Shown here one piece after another: positions 33,001 through 44,959 of a stretch of 64,000 nt of DNA (position 1 is the first letter of the stretch; every line of letters starts with the position of its first letter). Location: contig NC_090444.1 of NCBI RefSeq assembly GCF_031143425.1, positions 1,317,267,324 through 1,317,331,323 on the forward strand. The letters are read 5' to 3'. A program made the translations under genes and the position numbers. This DNA is from Pleurodeles waltl. Its lineage: Eukaryota; Chordata; Amphibia; Caudata; Salamandridae. The notes below the pieces were generated by a model, which had not been told where the DNA came from, made no database searches, and saw nothing but the letters and a program-made list of their open reading frames with translations.

Positions 33001-34060
33001 CGCTCCCCATACTCGTATTGAAGTGCTTTATCTTTAAGGTAGCTGGCAGCAAACTTCCCTCTCAAATTCCACCAAAGGAGAGATTTTTTATTAAATAGTT
33101 GGACGTGAAGAGCCCGTTTTTGGGCGCCCAGTTCTTATCACCTGCCCATGTGATATTTTCTCCTGTAGAATTTCCTGACCAAGTGCGCTAATGCTACCCT
33201 GTATATTCTTATTCTTTCTAAAGATAAACTGTGCCATTGTACCTCTGACATAGGCCTTCATTGTATCCCACACCAACAACGGCAAAGCTGTACCAATTCT
33301 GATGCTCAAAAATTCACTGAGGCAACCCTGATATAAACTTACAAGAATCAGGGTTCGAAAGAACATGTCGAGGAAAAGTAAACTGCCACCTCTCTTGTGC
33401 AGAAACATTTAGTATCATCAGGATAGGACTGAGATCTGATGAAGCCTTAGGGCAGAGTTTCATTTCTATATTTTGCAGCAGATGACCTTTAGCAAACAGC
33501 ATGTCTATCCTGGAATAGGGCTTTTGCAGGAGGAGGAAAAGGTAGAGCCCAGTAGAGTAGGATAAAGTGCTTACCAGATATCTATTAGCCCATTTAAGCG
33601 AGCAAGTTCCAGAACAGAAGCCCCAGTTTTGACCATGTGAGGGGAGGCCAGATGGTTAGTAGAATTAATGCTACAATCCGTCACACAATTAAAACCTCCC
33701 ATTAACAATATCTCACTGGGCAATCCAGAAGCTCAAAACTAAGCATATCTAGGATCCCCAGCTAATCGACATTTGATCCGTAAAACATCACAGACCACAT
33801 ACTTCTGGCCATATAGTACTATCTGAGTGATCACTGACCTCCCTCTTAAATCTAATGCTGCTCTCAACACCTTAACCTCTAAATTCTTGGCTAACATAAT
33901 TGTCACACTCAGTATGGCGACACAGTGGGATGCACTTATGACCAAATTATACCTAAAGTGCTTAAGCAAATAGCGGTCTTTGTACGCAAGATGGGCCTCA
34001 GTCAAGGAGAGCAGATGCAGACTATACATTTTAATATCTTCCTGTACTAACTGGAGTTAT
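30040..34060 (-). pseudogene. L1 ORF2 (endonuclease and reverse transcriptase), decayed
   Basis: Minus-strand L1-type ORF2 with many stops and frameshifts. In order it has an endonuclease start near 34029 (SLTEAHLAYKDRYLLKHF), a GGFNCVTD catalytic block near 33690, and a linker (GEIEAVLAALPSGKAA). RT follows with LISLINMGIKIFAKLLATQL-type sequence (32673-32224) and the active site ITAYADDVAIYTSE (near 32030). Later blocks are IRFLKLPYRQGGQQLPDF (31712-31374) and a C-terminal end LCIARSWASAV with a stop at 30124-30126. An L2-like fragment is nested near 30300-30630. Coverage is nearly full length. Confidence 0.82.
30300..30630 (-). mobile_element. L2/CR1-like LINE 3' fragment nested in L1 ORF2
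   Basis: The frame at 30388-30630 reads LHNIGQVYLNHCLAF, RHLRSSQFAF and KAGGRSFSYLAARTWNTL, the C-terminal signature of CR1/L2-group RT proteins. The 3' end reads GCGCCTTGAGACCCTATGGGTG, the same tail as the element at 51545. L1 ORF2 sequence is recognisable on both sides (about 30640-30990 and 30040-30290), so this fragment inserted into the L1. Confidence 0.7.
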
Positions 34061-34541
34061 TACAATAGCTCATACAACAGAGAGCTAACCCATGACTCAA
34101 ACTTAAATCCATCAGTACTCTTAATGCCAACCATCTGACTTGAAATAGCTTCTCCTTTCTGACTCATTTCACCCGTCACCACAACCCACCCACCAGATGC
34201 AAAACCACTTTCTGTGAATGCTTACTAAGCAGTTACAAAGTACAACCCTCCCACTGGCCCACCCCCACTCTCCTGCAGAAGCCCACTGCTGTATCTAGCT
34301 CAGGGAATCAACCACATCCCTATCGCTGTCGATGGTAAAAACAGCTCAGAGAGCCTACCTCCCCTAGACCAACCCACCACCAACCACCCCTCCGCCTTCC
34401 ACCACTCTACCCCAAGTAGAAAAAAAAAGATACTAGATCCCAAAATAAAAGGACCGAAAAACGACCAGAGAAACTTGACAACCAAATAGAGCCCAAGATC
34501 AGAGGATTACAACAAATATGTAAAAATAATAGTAGCATAAA
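34061..34541 (-). other. L1 inter-ORF spacer, decayed
   Basis: Lies between the ORF2 endonuclease start and the ORF1 C-terminal end of the same minus-strand L1. No conserved frame. It is proline- and threonine-coding by composition only. Confidence 0.4.
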
Positions 34542-35640
34542 TCAATCTAGAGAGCAGTCCCGTTCAGGCTGCTTAAAACCTGTGCAGCATCCTGTTCTGT
34601 ATAGCCCATATGGGACCGGCCATCTTTGATGTTCGGGTCTGGCTGGCTCCTGGAAAAAGTCTTGAGCCCCAACAGCTTTCAAGGGATCAATTAGTTGGCA
34701 GAGCTTCCACTGTCTATCTATCGTGGACTTACAGAGATCTGTCCTGATTGAGATAGACATGGAGTCAATAACCAAAGATGCCTGTCTCAACAAAAAATTA
34801 CCAACACATATCAAAATGGGTCGATGATGCACAGACTTCGTATTAGAAGAAGCTACTTTGCAATTTCGATTTAAGGGGAGCTGATGCGCCTGTTGTATTT
34901 GTGAATCTATGTCCCAGTCCGACAGCTCCAGGAACGCCTTCCCTGGGATCATCACCTTCTCTCCCCTCCTAAATTCTGAAGACACGAAGATTGTTCTTCC
35001 TCTGGCGATTCTCCAAATCTTCAATTTTAGACTGGACCAGTGCTAAGTAATAATCATGATTCTCAACAGATTTCGCAGTGGCTGACCCCTCTTTCTCCGC
35101 ATTGGCAACTTGCTATTGTAATTCCAGGATTTCTGTAGAGAGGGCCACCTCTCTACCAGTAACTTCGGTGAGGGACTGCTGGGTTGAAGCATTATCTGCC
35201 CTTGCTTGGGCATAGTGCTGCCCCTCTACATGTTGAGCTTGAAGTAGCTGCAGTATTTTCAGCAGGGATTGCTCCTGTGTACCATCTACCAGAGGTGCAT
35301 CTGTGGAAGCCACCAGTGAATAGCAAGAGGGAGGACCAACTGAAGAATTGGGACTGGTCTCAGGGGATCCCAAACCATCAGAGCTGGAAGAAGCTCGGGA
35401 GGACGGCTCAGCTGCCTGTTGCTTATCTGCAGATGCTGATAGCTGATGCTCCGCTTAGGCAGTGGACAGTCGGGAAATTAGAACTTTTACCTCTCCCAAG
35501 GGCATGACCCAATCCTGCAGTGGGCTCCCTTTAGTACCACTGCTTACAGCCCTAATTCTTGCCCGCAAAGGGGTAGCCTTGCCAGGCTGGGGTCCTTTTT
35601 GAGCTTGTTTCAGTTTCTTGCCCTGACTGTGTGCTTCCAT
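34542..35640 (-). pseudogene. L1 ORF1, decayed
   Basis: RNA-binding chaperone ORF of the same L1, in three pieces. The N-terminal basic start is MEAHSQGKKLKQAQKG (35640-35455). A glutamine- and alanine-rich coiled-coil part follows (LLKILQLLQAQHVEGQHYAQAR, broken at the ends, 35373-35113). The C-terminal domain is at 35024-34542 (RTIFVSSEFRRGEKVMIPG). It has stops and frameshifts. Order and spacing before ORF2 fit an L1. Confidence 0.6.
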
Positions 35641-36180
35641 CTGCCTGTCACTTTTTAATGAAGATGCAGGTGATGGGGTGGTGGCTTCTTCTGTTGTATC
35701 ATGGTTTGTGGTCAGGGTGTCTGCTCTATCTCCACTTATGCTGTTTATGCTATATTCACCACAGTTTCAAGTCAGGGGGTGGACAAGCTGGAGGGGGAAG
35801 AAGTGAGGGAACCCAGATCCACAATCTGCTGAGTTAGTGCAATCACTGACATCATCGGCCCAGTCAATCAATTACTGGTAGCCCCCAGCCTAGCGTCCTC
35901 AATCACCCCAACACCTCCACCAACAAGATTGCATGAGTTGGCCCCGTCATGCTTTCTGTCATTATAGTAGAGCCTGCACCAAAGCATTTTGCTGATAATA
36001 TCTCCAAGGGGCTCTGAGAAGGAGAGACTTCAGGTGTGCCAGATTAAAAGAATTTCCAGCATGTAACAAAGTAACACATTCAGAGGGCCCTGCTACAATG
36101 TTGCCTTCTGAGGCCGCTGTGGCTGTATACCAATCTACTCCACCATCTGGAGCCACAGCCATTAAAACAGGGAGGGCTCC
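35641..36180 (-). other. Probable L1 5' UTR
   Basis: Sequence upstream of ORF1 on the minus strand, with no conserved frame. Its 5' boundary is not visible. Confidence 0.35.
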
Positions 36181-37004
36181 TCTCTCAAAGCAACAGCTCC
36201 TTAGTGAGTGTCTGAAGCAAGCCAGGTACTATGCCTGATTTGAGCAACTTCAAAATCGGGTGTCCAAGTTGTGAGGTGCGGCCATCCGCCATGGGCTGCA
36301 TAGAGCCGGATCCATTCTAGGCTGCCTCTGTGACTCTATCAGCTATATGGACTTTAGTGGATTACGAGTCCCACGACCACCACAGAGCACATTTGAGCAC
36401 AGCAGTGCCAAAGCACTGTGAGTCCAAGCCTGGATGGACTGGTTTAGGAATTCTCTTCTGGGTTGGACGCAACACCAGGAGGACTGATTGTCCCGAAGGA
36501 GGCTCCCTGTGACAGCCGATTTGGGTTCCCCGGCTTTGTGTACGGCGGAGGGATGCAGACTCTCTTTTCGGTGAAGCTTTTCAATTTATAAGCACTGAAG
36601 CATATTGTGTGTGCGTGTGTAATATGCACTTATTCTTGCAGTCATTTTTGTGTTATTCTTCATGATATCACAGAGTGTTTATACTCTCACAGTTATTCTC
36701 ATGTTATTTTTCATGATATGTTAGTGTGGTCAGTTTTGCTATAAGAGAACTTGCCCCATAAATAAACCTGATTATTCTACTTACTAAGGTGTGTAAGAGT
36801 GATTGTTTCACCTTGTGCTCTTAACTAGCCTGAAGTGCATAGTTCTGTTATTCTGAAGGGTGAAGCAACACAGCAGCGGTGAAAGCAGAGTCCCTTTCCC
36901 CAGTGACACGAGCCATGGTTGGTTCCAGACACAGGTCACAGCAGCACTTGCAGTGTAGGTCCTCTCCTGTGGAAGGTCAGGTAGCAAGTGAGTGAACAGA
37001 TAGA
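36181..37004. other. Unassigned stretch with LTR-like signals
   Basis: From about 36508 (TGTGACAGCC) to 36880 the sequence has a duplicated block (CATGATATCACAGAG / CATGATATGTTAGTG). An ATAAATAAACC lies at 36759-36769. Such features fit a solo LTR, but I see no target duplication. No coding sequence. Confidence 0.3.
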
Positions 37005-37057
37005 AAATGGTGGTCACGTCCACGGCGGTGCGTACCGTCACCGCCGGCGTACATCAC

Positions 37058-37129
37058 CATTGGCCACTGTAACCCATAGGGCCCAATGACAACCATTGGC
37101 CACTGTAACCCATAAGGCCCAATGACAAC
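37058..37129. repeat. 36-bp tandem duplication with CCAAT motifs
   Basis: CATTGGCCACTGTAACCC... occurs twice head to tail (37058-37093 and 37094-37129) with one mismatch. Each copy has ATTGG and CCAAT in inverted orientation, and a further CCAAT follows. It sits between the left terminus and the transposase, so it could be promoter sequence for the transposase gene. Confidence 0.7.
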
Positions 37130-37408
37130 CAATGAGGAGTTGTACGGTGGTCCTCGACCGCCTCCCGCAACGGCGCACAACGTCAGCAGCATTACCTCAT
37201 TTCCACCTGTCCATCCACACAGGACAGGCCGACGCCATTTCGGGGGGGGGGGTAGGTCATGGCACATATAGGCACCATTTGGGCCTATACAACAACATAC
37301 TGTTTCAGTCACAACATGCAATGCACTGTACATTTTGGAAATGTTGAATAATGACAAGATGCTCATCGTTTTGCCCCCTAGATTGCAACCGCTGCAGATG
37401 AATAGGAG

Positions 37409-38509
37409 ATGGAGACATCCCCCGTGTACAGGCCCCTGGTGGACTTGGCAACAATGGAGGACAGGCACATTATCCTCACCTACAGACTTGACAGGGTCAC
37501 AATCCAAGAACTGTGTGCCCAATTGGAACCACACCTGATATCTGCTATCCGTCAGCCCACTGGGATCCCCCCTCTTGTGCAAGTGCTATCTGTGCTCCAT
37601 TTCTTGGCAACTGGTTCTTTCCAAGTGACAGTGGGCTTGGCAGCAGGAATGTCACAGCCAGTGTTCTCAACAGTGCTAATAATAGTGTTGTCTGCCCTGA
37701 GGAAACACATGCGCAGCTACATTGTTTCCCCCCAGGTGGAGGATTTGGCCACAGTGAAAGCTGACTTCTATGCAATGGGACATATCCCCAACATCATTGG
37801 GGCAATTGATGGTACACATATTGCCTTTGTCCCCCTCCTGAGAAATGAACAGGTCTTCAGAAATAGAAAGAGCTTTAACTCCATGAATGCGCAGATAGTG
37901 TGCCTGGTGGACCAGTACATCACCCATGTCAATGCAAAGTATCCTGGGTCTGTGCATGATGCCTTTATCCTGAGGAATAGCAGCATCTCATATGTGATGG
38001 CTCAATTACAGAGGCATCGGGTGTGGCTAATAGGTGAGCCCATGGTTCCTACCCAGAATATGTTGGTGTATGGGGTTGGCCCTAAGGGTTAGTGTTTGGC
38101 TAACAGGTATCCCTCGGTATTTGCAGGTGACTCTGGTTACCCCAACCTCTCATGGCTACGGACCCCAGTGAGGAATCCCAGGACAAGGGCAGAGGAACGT
38201 TACAATGAGGCATGTGGGCGAACAAGAAGAATTATAGAGCGAACATTTGGCCTCCTGAAGGCCAGGTTTTGGTGCCTCCATCTAACAGGTGGTTTCCTGT
38301 GCTATTCACCCAAGAAGGTGTGCCAGATCATCGTGGCATGTTGCATGTTGCAAAACCTTGCCTTACGTCGCCAGGTGCTTTTTCTGCTGGAGGATGAGGC
38401 TGCAGATGGGCGTGAGGCAGCGGTGGAGCCTGTGGACAGCAACGAAGAGGAGGCAGAGGATGAGGATGTGGACCATAGAACATCAATCATACAACAGTAC
38501 TTCCAGTGA
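37409..38509 (+). CDS. Harbinger DDE transposase with one intron (HARBI1-like)
   Basis: A DDE_Tnp_4 superfamily nuclease. The unspliced frame meets a TAG at 38090-38092, but this lies inside a good intron. Exon 1 ends ..GGCTAATAG at 38033, the donor is GTGAGC (38034), the acceptor is TATTTGCAG (38126), and exon 2 starts GTGACTCTGG at 38127. The 93-bp intron keeps the frame, and the join gives the family's GDSGYP block. Catalytic residues are D in GAIDGTHIAF, D in PGSVHDAF and E in IIERTFGLLKARF. An acidic C-terminal tail ends in QQYFQ. The spliced product would be about 335 residues, close to HARBI1 (about 350). I see no break, so this may be a functional transposase gene. Confidence 0.87.
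38034..38126 (+). other. 93-bp intron of the Harbinger transposase
   Basis: GTGAGC donor and TTTGCAG acceptor. The length is a multiple of three, and the only in-frame stop of the locus lies inside it. Its removal restores continuity around a motif conserved in the family. A competing acceptor (GCTAACAG at 38106) would not give the GDSGYP motif. Confidence 0.75.
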
Positions 38510-38966
38510 CACACAGGTAAGACATTGTAACTTCACTTTCCATTGACAGTTTTGTATTGGATATTGTCACTGGCAGGCTGATATTCCCACTACTATGGCC
38601 ACTTATTGTACCCTTTGGCATGTCTATTTACAGATATATGTGCCCCACTCTGGCTCCTGGTGTGTTGACTGCAGCAAACTACAGGTCATACCTATGTATA
38701 CATTACTGTACAGTTGAATTGCAATGTTTACAGATTGTTAAATGAATACATAGTTCAATCAATTGACAGACTCAATACTTGTATTTTTTACAAGGGTGTT
38801 TATGTGCTAATAAGTGGATGGAGTATTGCTATAGGCTGGAATTGTGGTGGAGGAGAGTCCAGGGATCACAGGTGCACTGTCCAAGGGGGCATAGAAAGTG
38901 GAGCAATGGCAGTTCAAGGTGGTCAGGGTGACATAGTGGGACACAAGGGTGACATTCAGGAGAGTC

Positions 38967-40500
38967 TTATTTCCTGGCGGGTGTCTTGGCAATAGTCTCT
39001 GGCTTCTGCCTGGATCGCAGGGACCGTTTGCGTGTTGGTTCTCCTTCTGCAGGGGGAGGGGTGCTGATGGCCTGTAGTTCCTGTGGCGGGGCCTCCTGTC
39101 CACTAGCGTCAGCGGAGGTGGAGGCTGTTCATCGGTGTGGCTAGTGTCAGGGGCCCAGTGGTGTGCCACTGCCTCCCTCATGGCGTTGGCCATGTCTGCC
39201 AGCACCCCTGCAATGGTGACCAGGGTGTTGTGGATGTCCCTCAGATCCTCCCTGATCCCCAGGTACTGTCCCTCCTGCAGCCACTGGGTCTCATGTAACT
39301 TGTCCGGTCTCCTGGGCATGGTGGTATACTCCCAAGATGTTGGTGAGTGCCTCGTGGAGAGTCGGTTCCCAAGGCCTGTCCTCCCCCTGTTGCACAGCAG
39401 TCCTCCCAGTTTCCCTGTTGTCCTGTGCCTCTGTCCCCTGAACCGTGTGCCCACTGCCACTGACCTCAGGTCCCTGATCATCCTGTGTTTGTGGGGTTGC
39501 CAGGGGTCCCTGTAGTGGTGGACACACTGCTGATTGACGTGTCCTGGGGACAGAGGGATGGGCCCGCTGAGTGGATGCTGTGCTGGTGTTTGCTGAGGGG
39601 GGAGGCTCAGTGGTGGTATGGGACTGTGCCAGGGTAACCGACTGTCCGGAGTGCCTGATGGGCCAGGTTGGTCATCCTGATCCAGGCGTGCAGAGTTGCT
39701 GTTATCACTGTGGACCTCTTATGGGGGGGGGGCTGGATTTTGCTTTCACCTCCTCTCTGGTGACATTGTGTGGGGAACTGTGGGGATGTAAATGCAGTGT
39801 TATTGTTTCTGCGTGTCACATATTGTGCATGGGTGTGTTGCCCTGTATGGTTGTGATTGCCCTGGCAGCCTAGGCCTGTGTAAGTGGTGATTTGGTTGGA
39901 TAGGTGATTGTCTCAAGTGTGCATGCTTTGGTGATGGGTGTCCATGCAGGTCTGTGATGGGTGTCTATGCATTGGTGTTGCATGCAGGGCTTGGTAGCGG
40001 GAGGGGTGGGTTGTGATGGTGGGGTGTATGTGAGGTGGTGGAGTGATGGGGGTGAGAGTAGGGGTGGGGGTTTGTGACGGCATGCAGGTAAGGGGGTAAT
40101 AGTACTAGAGATTTGACTTACCAGAGTCCAGTCCTCCTGCTACTCCTGCCAGGCCCTCAGGATGCATTATTGCCAAGACTTGCTCCTCCCATGTTGTTAG
40201 TTGTGGGGGAGGAGGTGGGAGTCCATCGCCAGTCCTCTGTACTGCTATCTGGTGTCTTGCTACCACGGAACGTACCATCCCCCATAGGTCGTTCCAACAC
40301 TTCCTGATGTCATCCGTTGTTCTTGGGTGCTGTCCCACCGCGTTGACCCTGTCCACGATCCTCCGCCATAGCTCCATCTTCCTGGCAATGGATGTCTGCT
40401 GCACCTGTGATCCAAATAGCTGTGGCTCTACCTGGATGATTTCCTCCACCATGACCCTTAGCTCCTCCTCAGATAATCTTGGGTGTCTTTGTGGTGCCAT
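38967..40500 (-). pseudogene. Harbinger partner gene, Myb/SANT-like DNA-binding protein
   Basis: The first exon (40500-40122) starts MAPQRHPRLSEEELRVMV and contains a SANT/Myb-like trihelix with WRRIVDRVNAVG and RKCWNDLWGMVR. It ends at a strong donor CTG|GTAAGT (40121). The later part (about 39530-38967) is in shifted frames: HTVQGTEAQDNRETGRTA, then REDLRDIHNTLVTIAGVLADM, then a basic KTPARK end. In the family this protein helps the transposase enter the nucleus and bind DNA. Frame changes near 39290 and 39050 and an unclear acceptor near 39695 make the copy doubtful as a working gene. Confidence 0.65.
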
Positions 40501-40800
40501 GGGTGTAGTGTGAGTGGTGTGTGTGAGGGTGTATGGGGTGATGTGTTGGGGTGTGTGCTGTGAGGTGCGTGGATGGTGTATGGGTGATGGTGTTCTGTGC
40601 CTCTGGTCTGTGGGTGCTCTTGGTGTGTCTCTCCCTCAGTTGTCAATTTTCTTGAGTTGTAAAGGGTTGTGGGTAATGTGTGTGTGTGTTTTATAGTGGT
40701 GTGTGTATGGGTGTCAGGTGTGTGTTATTCAAAATGTCCAATGTGGTGTGGTTTTGTTAGTGTGTGTGTATTTTGAGTGTGGCTGTATGTGCGCCAATGG
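39900..40800. repeat. GT-rich low-complexity region
   Basis: The plus strand is strongly enriched in GTGTG and TGGGTGT runs through 39900-40100 and 40500-40790. It overlaps the intron and the 5' flank of the Myb-like gene. No fixed unit. Confidence 0.7.
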
Positions 40801-41019
40801 TTTAGCGCCAATGAATGTCCGACGCGGTGATTCGTGGGTCATAATGCTGTGGGCATAGTTCTGTTGGCGTAACAGTGTGGGTTTTGCTACCACCAGTTTA
40901 TCACTGACCTTTGGGCTGGCGGACTTATGTGTGTGTCTGTACAGTGACGGATTGCTATGTGTGTCATAATATGGGTAGCGGTAAACCGCCGCGGCGGAGG
41001 TATGTTCGCTAAGTCCATT

Positions 41020-42600
41020 TCTCGTGGGAAAGGCGCAGTTTGTATAGCCTTGTTACAGAGCTGCAGTCTGTGTGTGGATAAAAAAATCACAAAAATTGGA
41101 GAAATATTCAAGCGGAAATCCACCTGGGCCTAGGGTCTTTCCAGGTTATAAGTCCTGGATCGCCACTTAAATTTCCTCAGTCGTAAGGGGTGCATCTAAG
41201 GGCATGTGTTGGTGAGAATCAGGAGGGTCATGTCTGTCTATAGTGGCTGAGCATGCTCCAATGGAGGATGTGATTGGTGGGCATAGCGGTTGGCATAGTA
41301 GGCAGCAAAGGCAGTGGCGATGTCTGCAGGTGATGTAGCTAGGGCACCTGATTGATACTGCATGGGAGGGACAAAGCATGACTCTAGGTTTTTGGTAGCT
41401 AGTCGGTATAGGGGAACTTTTGTCACTGTGTTCATAGACACAATGGATTGTTGCTCACCAACATTGGTGGGCTTTGTGAGAAACCAAGTTGTGAGGCATG
41501 GTTCTGTCTAGTTTGAGTTGCTGAGTCAACACCTCATTGAATGAAGTGCCAATGAGGTTTCAGTGGTGAGTATGTGGGCTTCAGTATCGGCCATATCACA
41601 TTGCCTCTCCTTCTCTCTATGCCCCAAGTATCCTCTCGCCACCCCCGGAGCATCAATTTAGCCCCCACCCACAGGACACCTGCGCTATTGACTGTGTCTT
41701 TGCTTGTGTCAAAATATGTTTGAAGGGTTTCGACCAAGTGTGCCACTAAGTGATCACCCATAAGGAACCAAGCATTAAGGCACCACAGTCTTTGGGGAGC
41801 CGGCAAGCCAAGTTGGAGAGTTTGTGGGAAGCGATCAGATATACTATGAGGAAACATTGAGGCCCCAGATATAGCTGGAAGGTCAATGACTGGAAGAATA
41901 ATGGAATCGAGACAGGAGATAGTGCGGGCAGATGCTGATGTGTGCGTGTATCCAGTGGTTTGTGGATTCCAGACTCTCCAGAAATCGCAGAGCCTGAGTT
42001 AGGACAGCCAGTGCGAAAAGGAACGGGAGCAGGAGCAGCAATTGTGAGTGACAGGGCCTGAAACATCAGAGGCCGGATCAGCCACTCCATTCAAGTCACC
42101 CCCAAAGATCAGTGTAGAGTTTGGAAATGTTGCTATCAATTGGGCCAGGTCTCAAAATGTGGGCTTGTGTAGTTTTGGGGGGGGACATTGAAGCTGAAAA
42201 GGGCATAAGGTCTTCCTTCCAGCATGCCCAACACCCGCACAAACCTTCCTTGAGGATCATGAAATATTTGAGTGACCACCACAGGAAGGAATTTATGGAG
42301 TAGAATTGCTGTACCTGTGGAAGAAGTCTGAGTGGAAGGCCTGGTTATAACGGAACCTGCATAAAAGGGTTGTGAGTGCCCAGGAGACGTGCCTCTTGGA
42401 CTAGAGCCATGCCGGGGCGGTGGCACTGAAAGGATTTAAGGACAGTGGTACATTTAATGCGATCTACCACAATGTTAACATTCCAGGAGAGTAGAGTAAG
42501 CTCCATATGGGTCTTTGTGGTGGTCCTGTGATCGTGGATAAGGGAAACAGAAAAAACACAGTCACAAACCGGACAGGTTGTTCGGAAGAACATGCTTTCA
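41020..42600 (-). pseudogene. Second L1: ORF2 endonuclease to start of RT, decayed
   Basis: Minus-strand ORF2 begins near 42509 with LTLLSWNVNIVVDRIK and LVQEARLLGTHNPF, the N-terminal endonuclease signature. GGDLNGVADPASD lies near 42080 and CLDSIILP near 41900. The endonuclease-RT linker follows (LESCFVPPMQYQSGALATSP), then DAPLTTEEI and GKTLGPGGFPLEYF near 41150. It breaks off at about 41020, where the Harbinger element begins. Many stops and frameshifts are present. It differs from the L1 at 30-36 kb. Confidence 0.75.
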
Positions 42601-44040
42601 AGTTAACAGAAAATAAGAACAGAGGAAAACAGACTCCACAAAAAGCCACACAGTTTCAAATGCATGGACTCCACTAGTGCGAATTGGGGTGAGAAGAATT
42701 CCATCACAGATAAAGTCAAAGAAATATCAAGTCTGAGTGGGAGCTGGAGAATCACCCATGACCCGCTTGCCCCAGGTAGGAGGCAGCACAAGCAGTCAGG
42801 GAGAAGTGGCCAGAAAGGCAGTTGCTGTCGGGCAACGCCAGCCTCCAGTCCAGACCCCCACGGAACCCATATCTCTCCAGCCAAGTGACTCCAGACCCCT
42901 GCATAGTTCCAAGGAACTCAAGGGTTTTGCAGGTGTGTTAGGGTCTTAGTAGTACATTGCCAAAGAATGGAGTGTAATACCCAACAGTCTCTGTAAAGCT
43001 ATCAGAGAGGGTTGTGCAGGGTCTGTGGGGGCCTGTGCAGTCACCAGTATTAAGAAATTAATAAGTATTAAGTATTAGATGGTAATGCAATTGAGGCATG
43101 AGGTCCTTACTGTGGCAAATGAAAATGTAAAATGGGGGGTAAGTAAGCAGTACCTCTAGGTTGCAGCGCCACAGCTAAGTGTATTTATATTACGCCCTGG
43201 GGAAGGCACTCGCAACAGGAAAGGCGAATAATAGCAGACTGCAGATTGTACACTTATGCAGGGCAGCCCCAAGTACTCCTCACCTTGTAAAATACCACTA
43301 GCCCCACTGGCCTCACCCGTGCAGCAGTTCCAGGAAGTGAGGGTTCAGGTGGTCCAGGCAACATGAACATGAGAAGGCCTCTAGGCCTTTGGTAGGCGTC
43401 TGGTATCCTTAGCACACTCCTATTGGTGATCTTGTTGCAGGCTGCTGGGAGAAAGAGGCCCAGCACAGAAGAATGCACGGCCCTCACAGCCTGTAGGAAG
43501 GCACAGGCCCAACACAGGGTGCAGATACAGGCCTCCTCTCAGCCGCAGCGAGGGCTCCAGCTGGCAGGTAAACTACAATAATGGACCCGGGGCAAGGCTG
43601 CTCACGGATGGCCCCTTCCCAGTCAGCCACCCAGTGGGCACTGGGTAGAGGGAAGGGTGTCGGCTCCAGGTGAGGCACCGCGAGGGCCAATCACTGCAGT
43701 CCATGGACAGCAATGGGACCAGTTGATCCTTTGGGATAAAGGGGGAGAGGATCTGAGTCTTCGTAAGAGTCTGGTGGTGAAGGATCCTCACCATCTGGTC
43801 GTTGCCACAATGCACAGTATGCAGGCAGCCGCCATTGTAATCAATGGAGAGACACAGCAGCAGCCACACCACAACAGCAAATGGAGACCTCGGGGTGGTT
43901 TCGGAGGTCTTGCACCACAAGGAGGCTGTCAATGGAGGTCTGCAAGTAGCATATTCAGTGCGCAGAGATGTAGGGAGATCCATGGTGCCGGATCAACGTG
44001 GAGAACTCGGAAGCATTGAGAGAACATGGTTGTCATCTTG
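42601..44040 (-). other. Possible L1 5' region, unassigned
   Basis: GC-richer sequence upstream of the second L1's ORF2. Frames such as 43573-43983 exist without L1 ORF1 motifs. It may be the 5' UTR or a lost ORF1 of that L1. The sequence becomes AT-rich after 44050. Confidence 0.3.
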
Positions 44041-44751
44041 GCAGCTCCAGCCATGCCCCCTGAACTTAGTATTTTTGTACTTTAAGTATATACAGTCAAC
44101 ATTTTTGCTATAGATATTTTGGCAACAAAAGTTGTATCCCTTATATATTTGTGGTTGGTAGTGTGACATACAACCAATTTGTTGAGAACAATCGCTTGTG
44201 TAAATACATTCAGTGTAGGCATTGAGATAATGGACTACAGATGTTTATGTTTTTACCATCAACCATTACGTTATGCAGAGCATCCATTTATTGTGCCTTC
44301 TTTATTCTTTCCATTTGTGCTTCTCTTAGATGAACAATCATTTTGAACCATTTTATTCCTTTTTGCTCTGCCATCACTGGCTTCATCATGCTCTTGTGCT
44401 ACTTGTAGGTTTTTATCCTCATCTGATTGGGTTTTTAACTTCTACACAATGACATCTACTAATTGTTAAGTTACATTTTTATTTTGTGCCCGTCTTTCAG
44501 CAAGTCAGTGTGATATATTGAAAGGCACCACCTGATTTGCACAGGCATTTGTACTGAGATTTCAGGGCATCAATTGTGAGTTCCACTGTGCCTCGGGTAA
44601 CACGAGATGCTTTGCTTTACTGCTGTTGTCTTGCTGTAGCCGGGTTTAGGAAGGGTGTCAGAATCCAAACATCAATAACTTATGTGTTGTCATGTGTGTG
44701 GGGCTGAAGGGAAGGTGAGGATGTTATCTGACTATGGTTAGTAATATAAAC
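44041..44751. other. No recognised feature
   Basis: AT-rich, with no conserved frame or repeat. If the minus-strand exon set at 44752-45508 is real, this would hold its 3' UTR. I see no convincing polyadenylation signal close to 44752. Confidence 0.3.
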
Positions 44752-44959
44752 CTAGGAAAGAACCTGCATTCTCATGGTCCTTTGGTGGAAAGTAGCTTTT
44801 TTTTCTGCCACTGTGCCTGAACATGTAAGCTCACAAATGATGATGTGTTTACCCTCTACCACTATCTGCATGTTCAGTGAGTGCAGCCCCTTCTTGCTTC
44901 TGTGTGTGTTGTTTAGCTGATTGCGGTTAGAGAAGAACACGTGCCATGAACAGCCGCCA
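44752..44959 (-). CDS. Candidate terminal exon (M3) of an unrecognised gene
   Basis: Acceptor TTTTCCAAATGTAG precedes the exon at 44959. Spliced to the previous exon (phase 2) it opens in the frame GGCSWHVFFSNRNQLNN, later VVEGKHIIICELTCSG, and stops at TAG (44752-44754) after 69 codons. W..FF, a spaced cysteine pair and an EGKHIIICEL block look like an immunoglobulin-type strand pattern, but I recognise no family. The unspliced frame is too short to stand alone. Support is the matching splice phase with two upstream exons. Confidence 0.3.

Larger units (their letters stand above)
37005..41010. mobile_element. PIF/Harbinger transposon with two genes
   Basis: The element carries a plus-strand DDE transposase (37409-38509) and a convergent minus-strand Myb/SANT-like gene (40500-38967), the two-gene plan of vertebrate Harbinger elements. 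Candidate terminal repeats contain CCACGGCGGTGCGTACCGTC at the left (about 37020) and the related CCGCGGCGGTTTACCGC, inverted, at the right (about 40980-41000). They are diverged and I could not fix exact tips or a 3-bp duplication. A GT-rich stretch (39900-40800) lies on the right side. The right flank is L1 ORF2. Confidence 0.65.

Noticed and set aside
38090..38092. TAG stop in the Harbinger transposase read as an inactivating mutation
   Set aside because: It lies within a 93-bp segment with good splice borders whose removal restores the conserved GDSGYP motif, so an intron explains it better.
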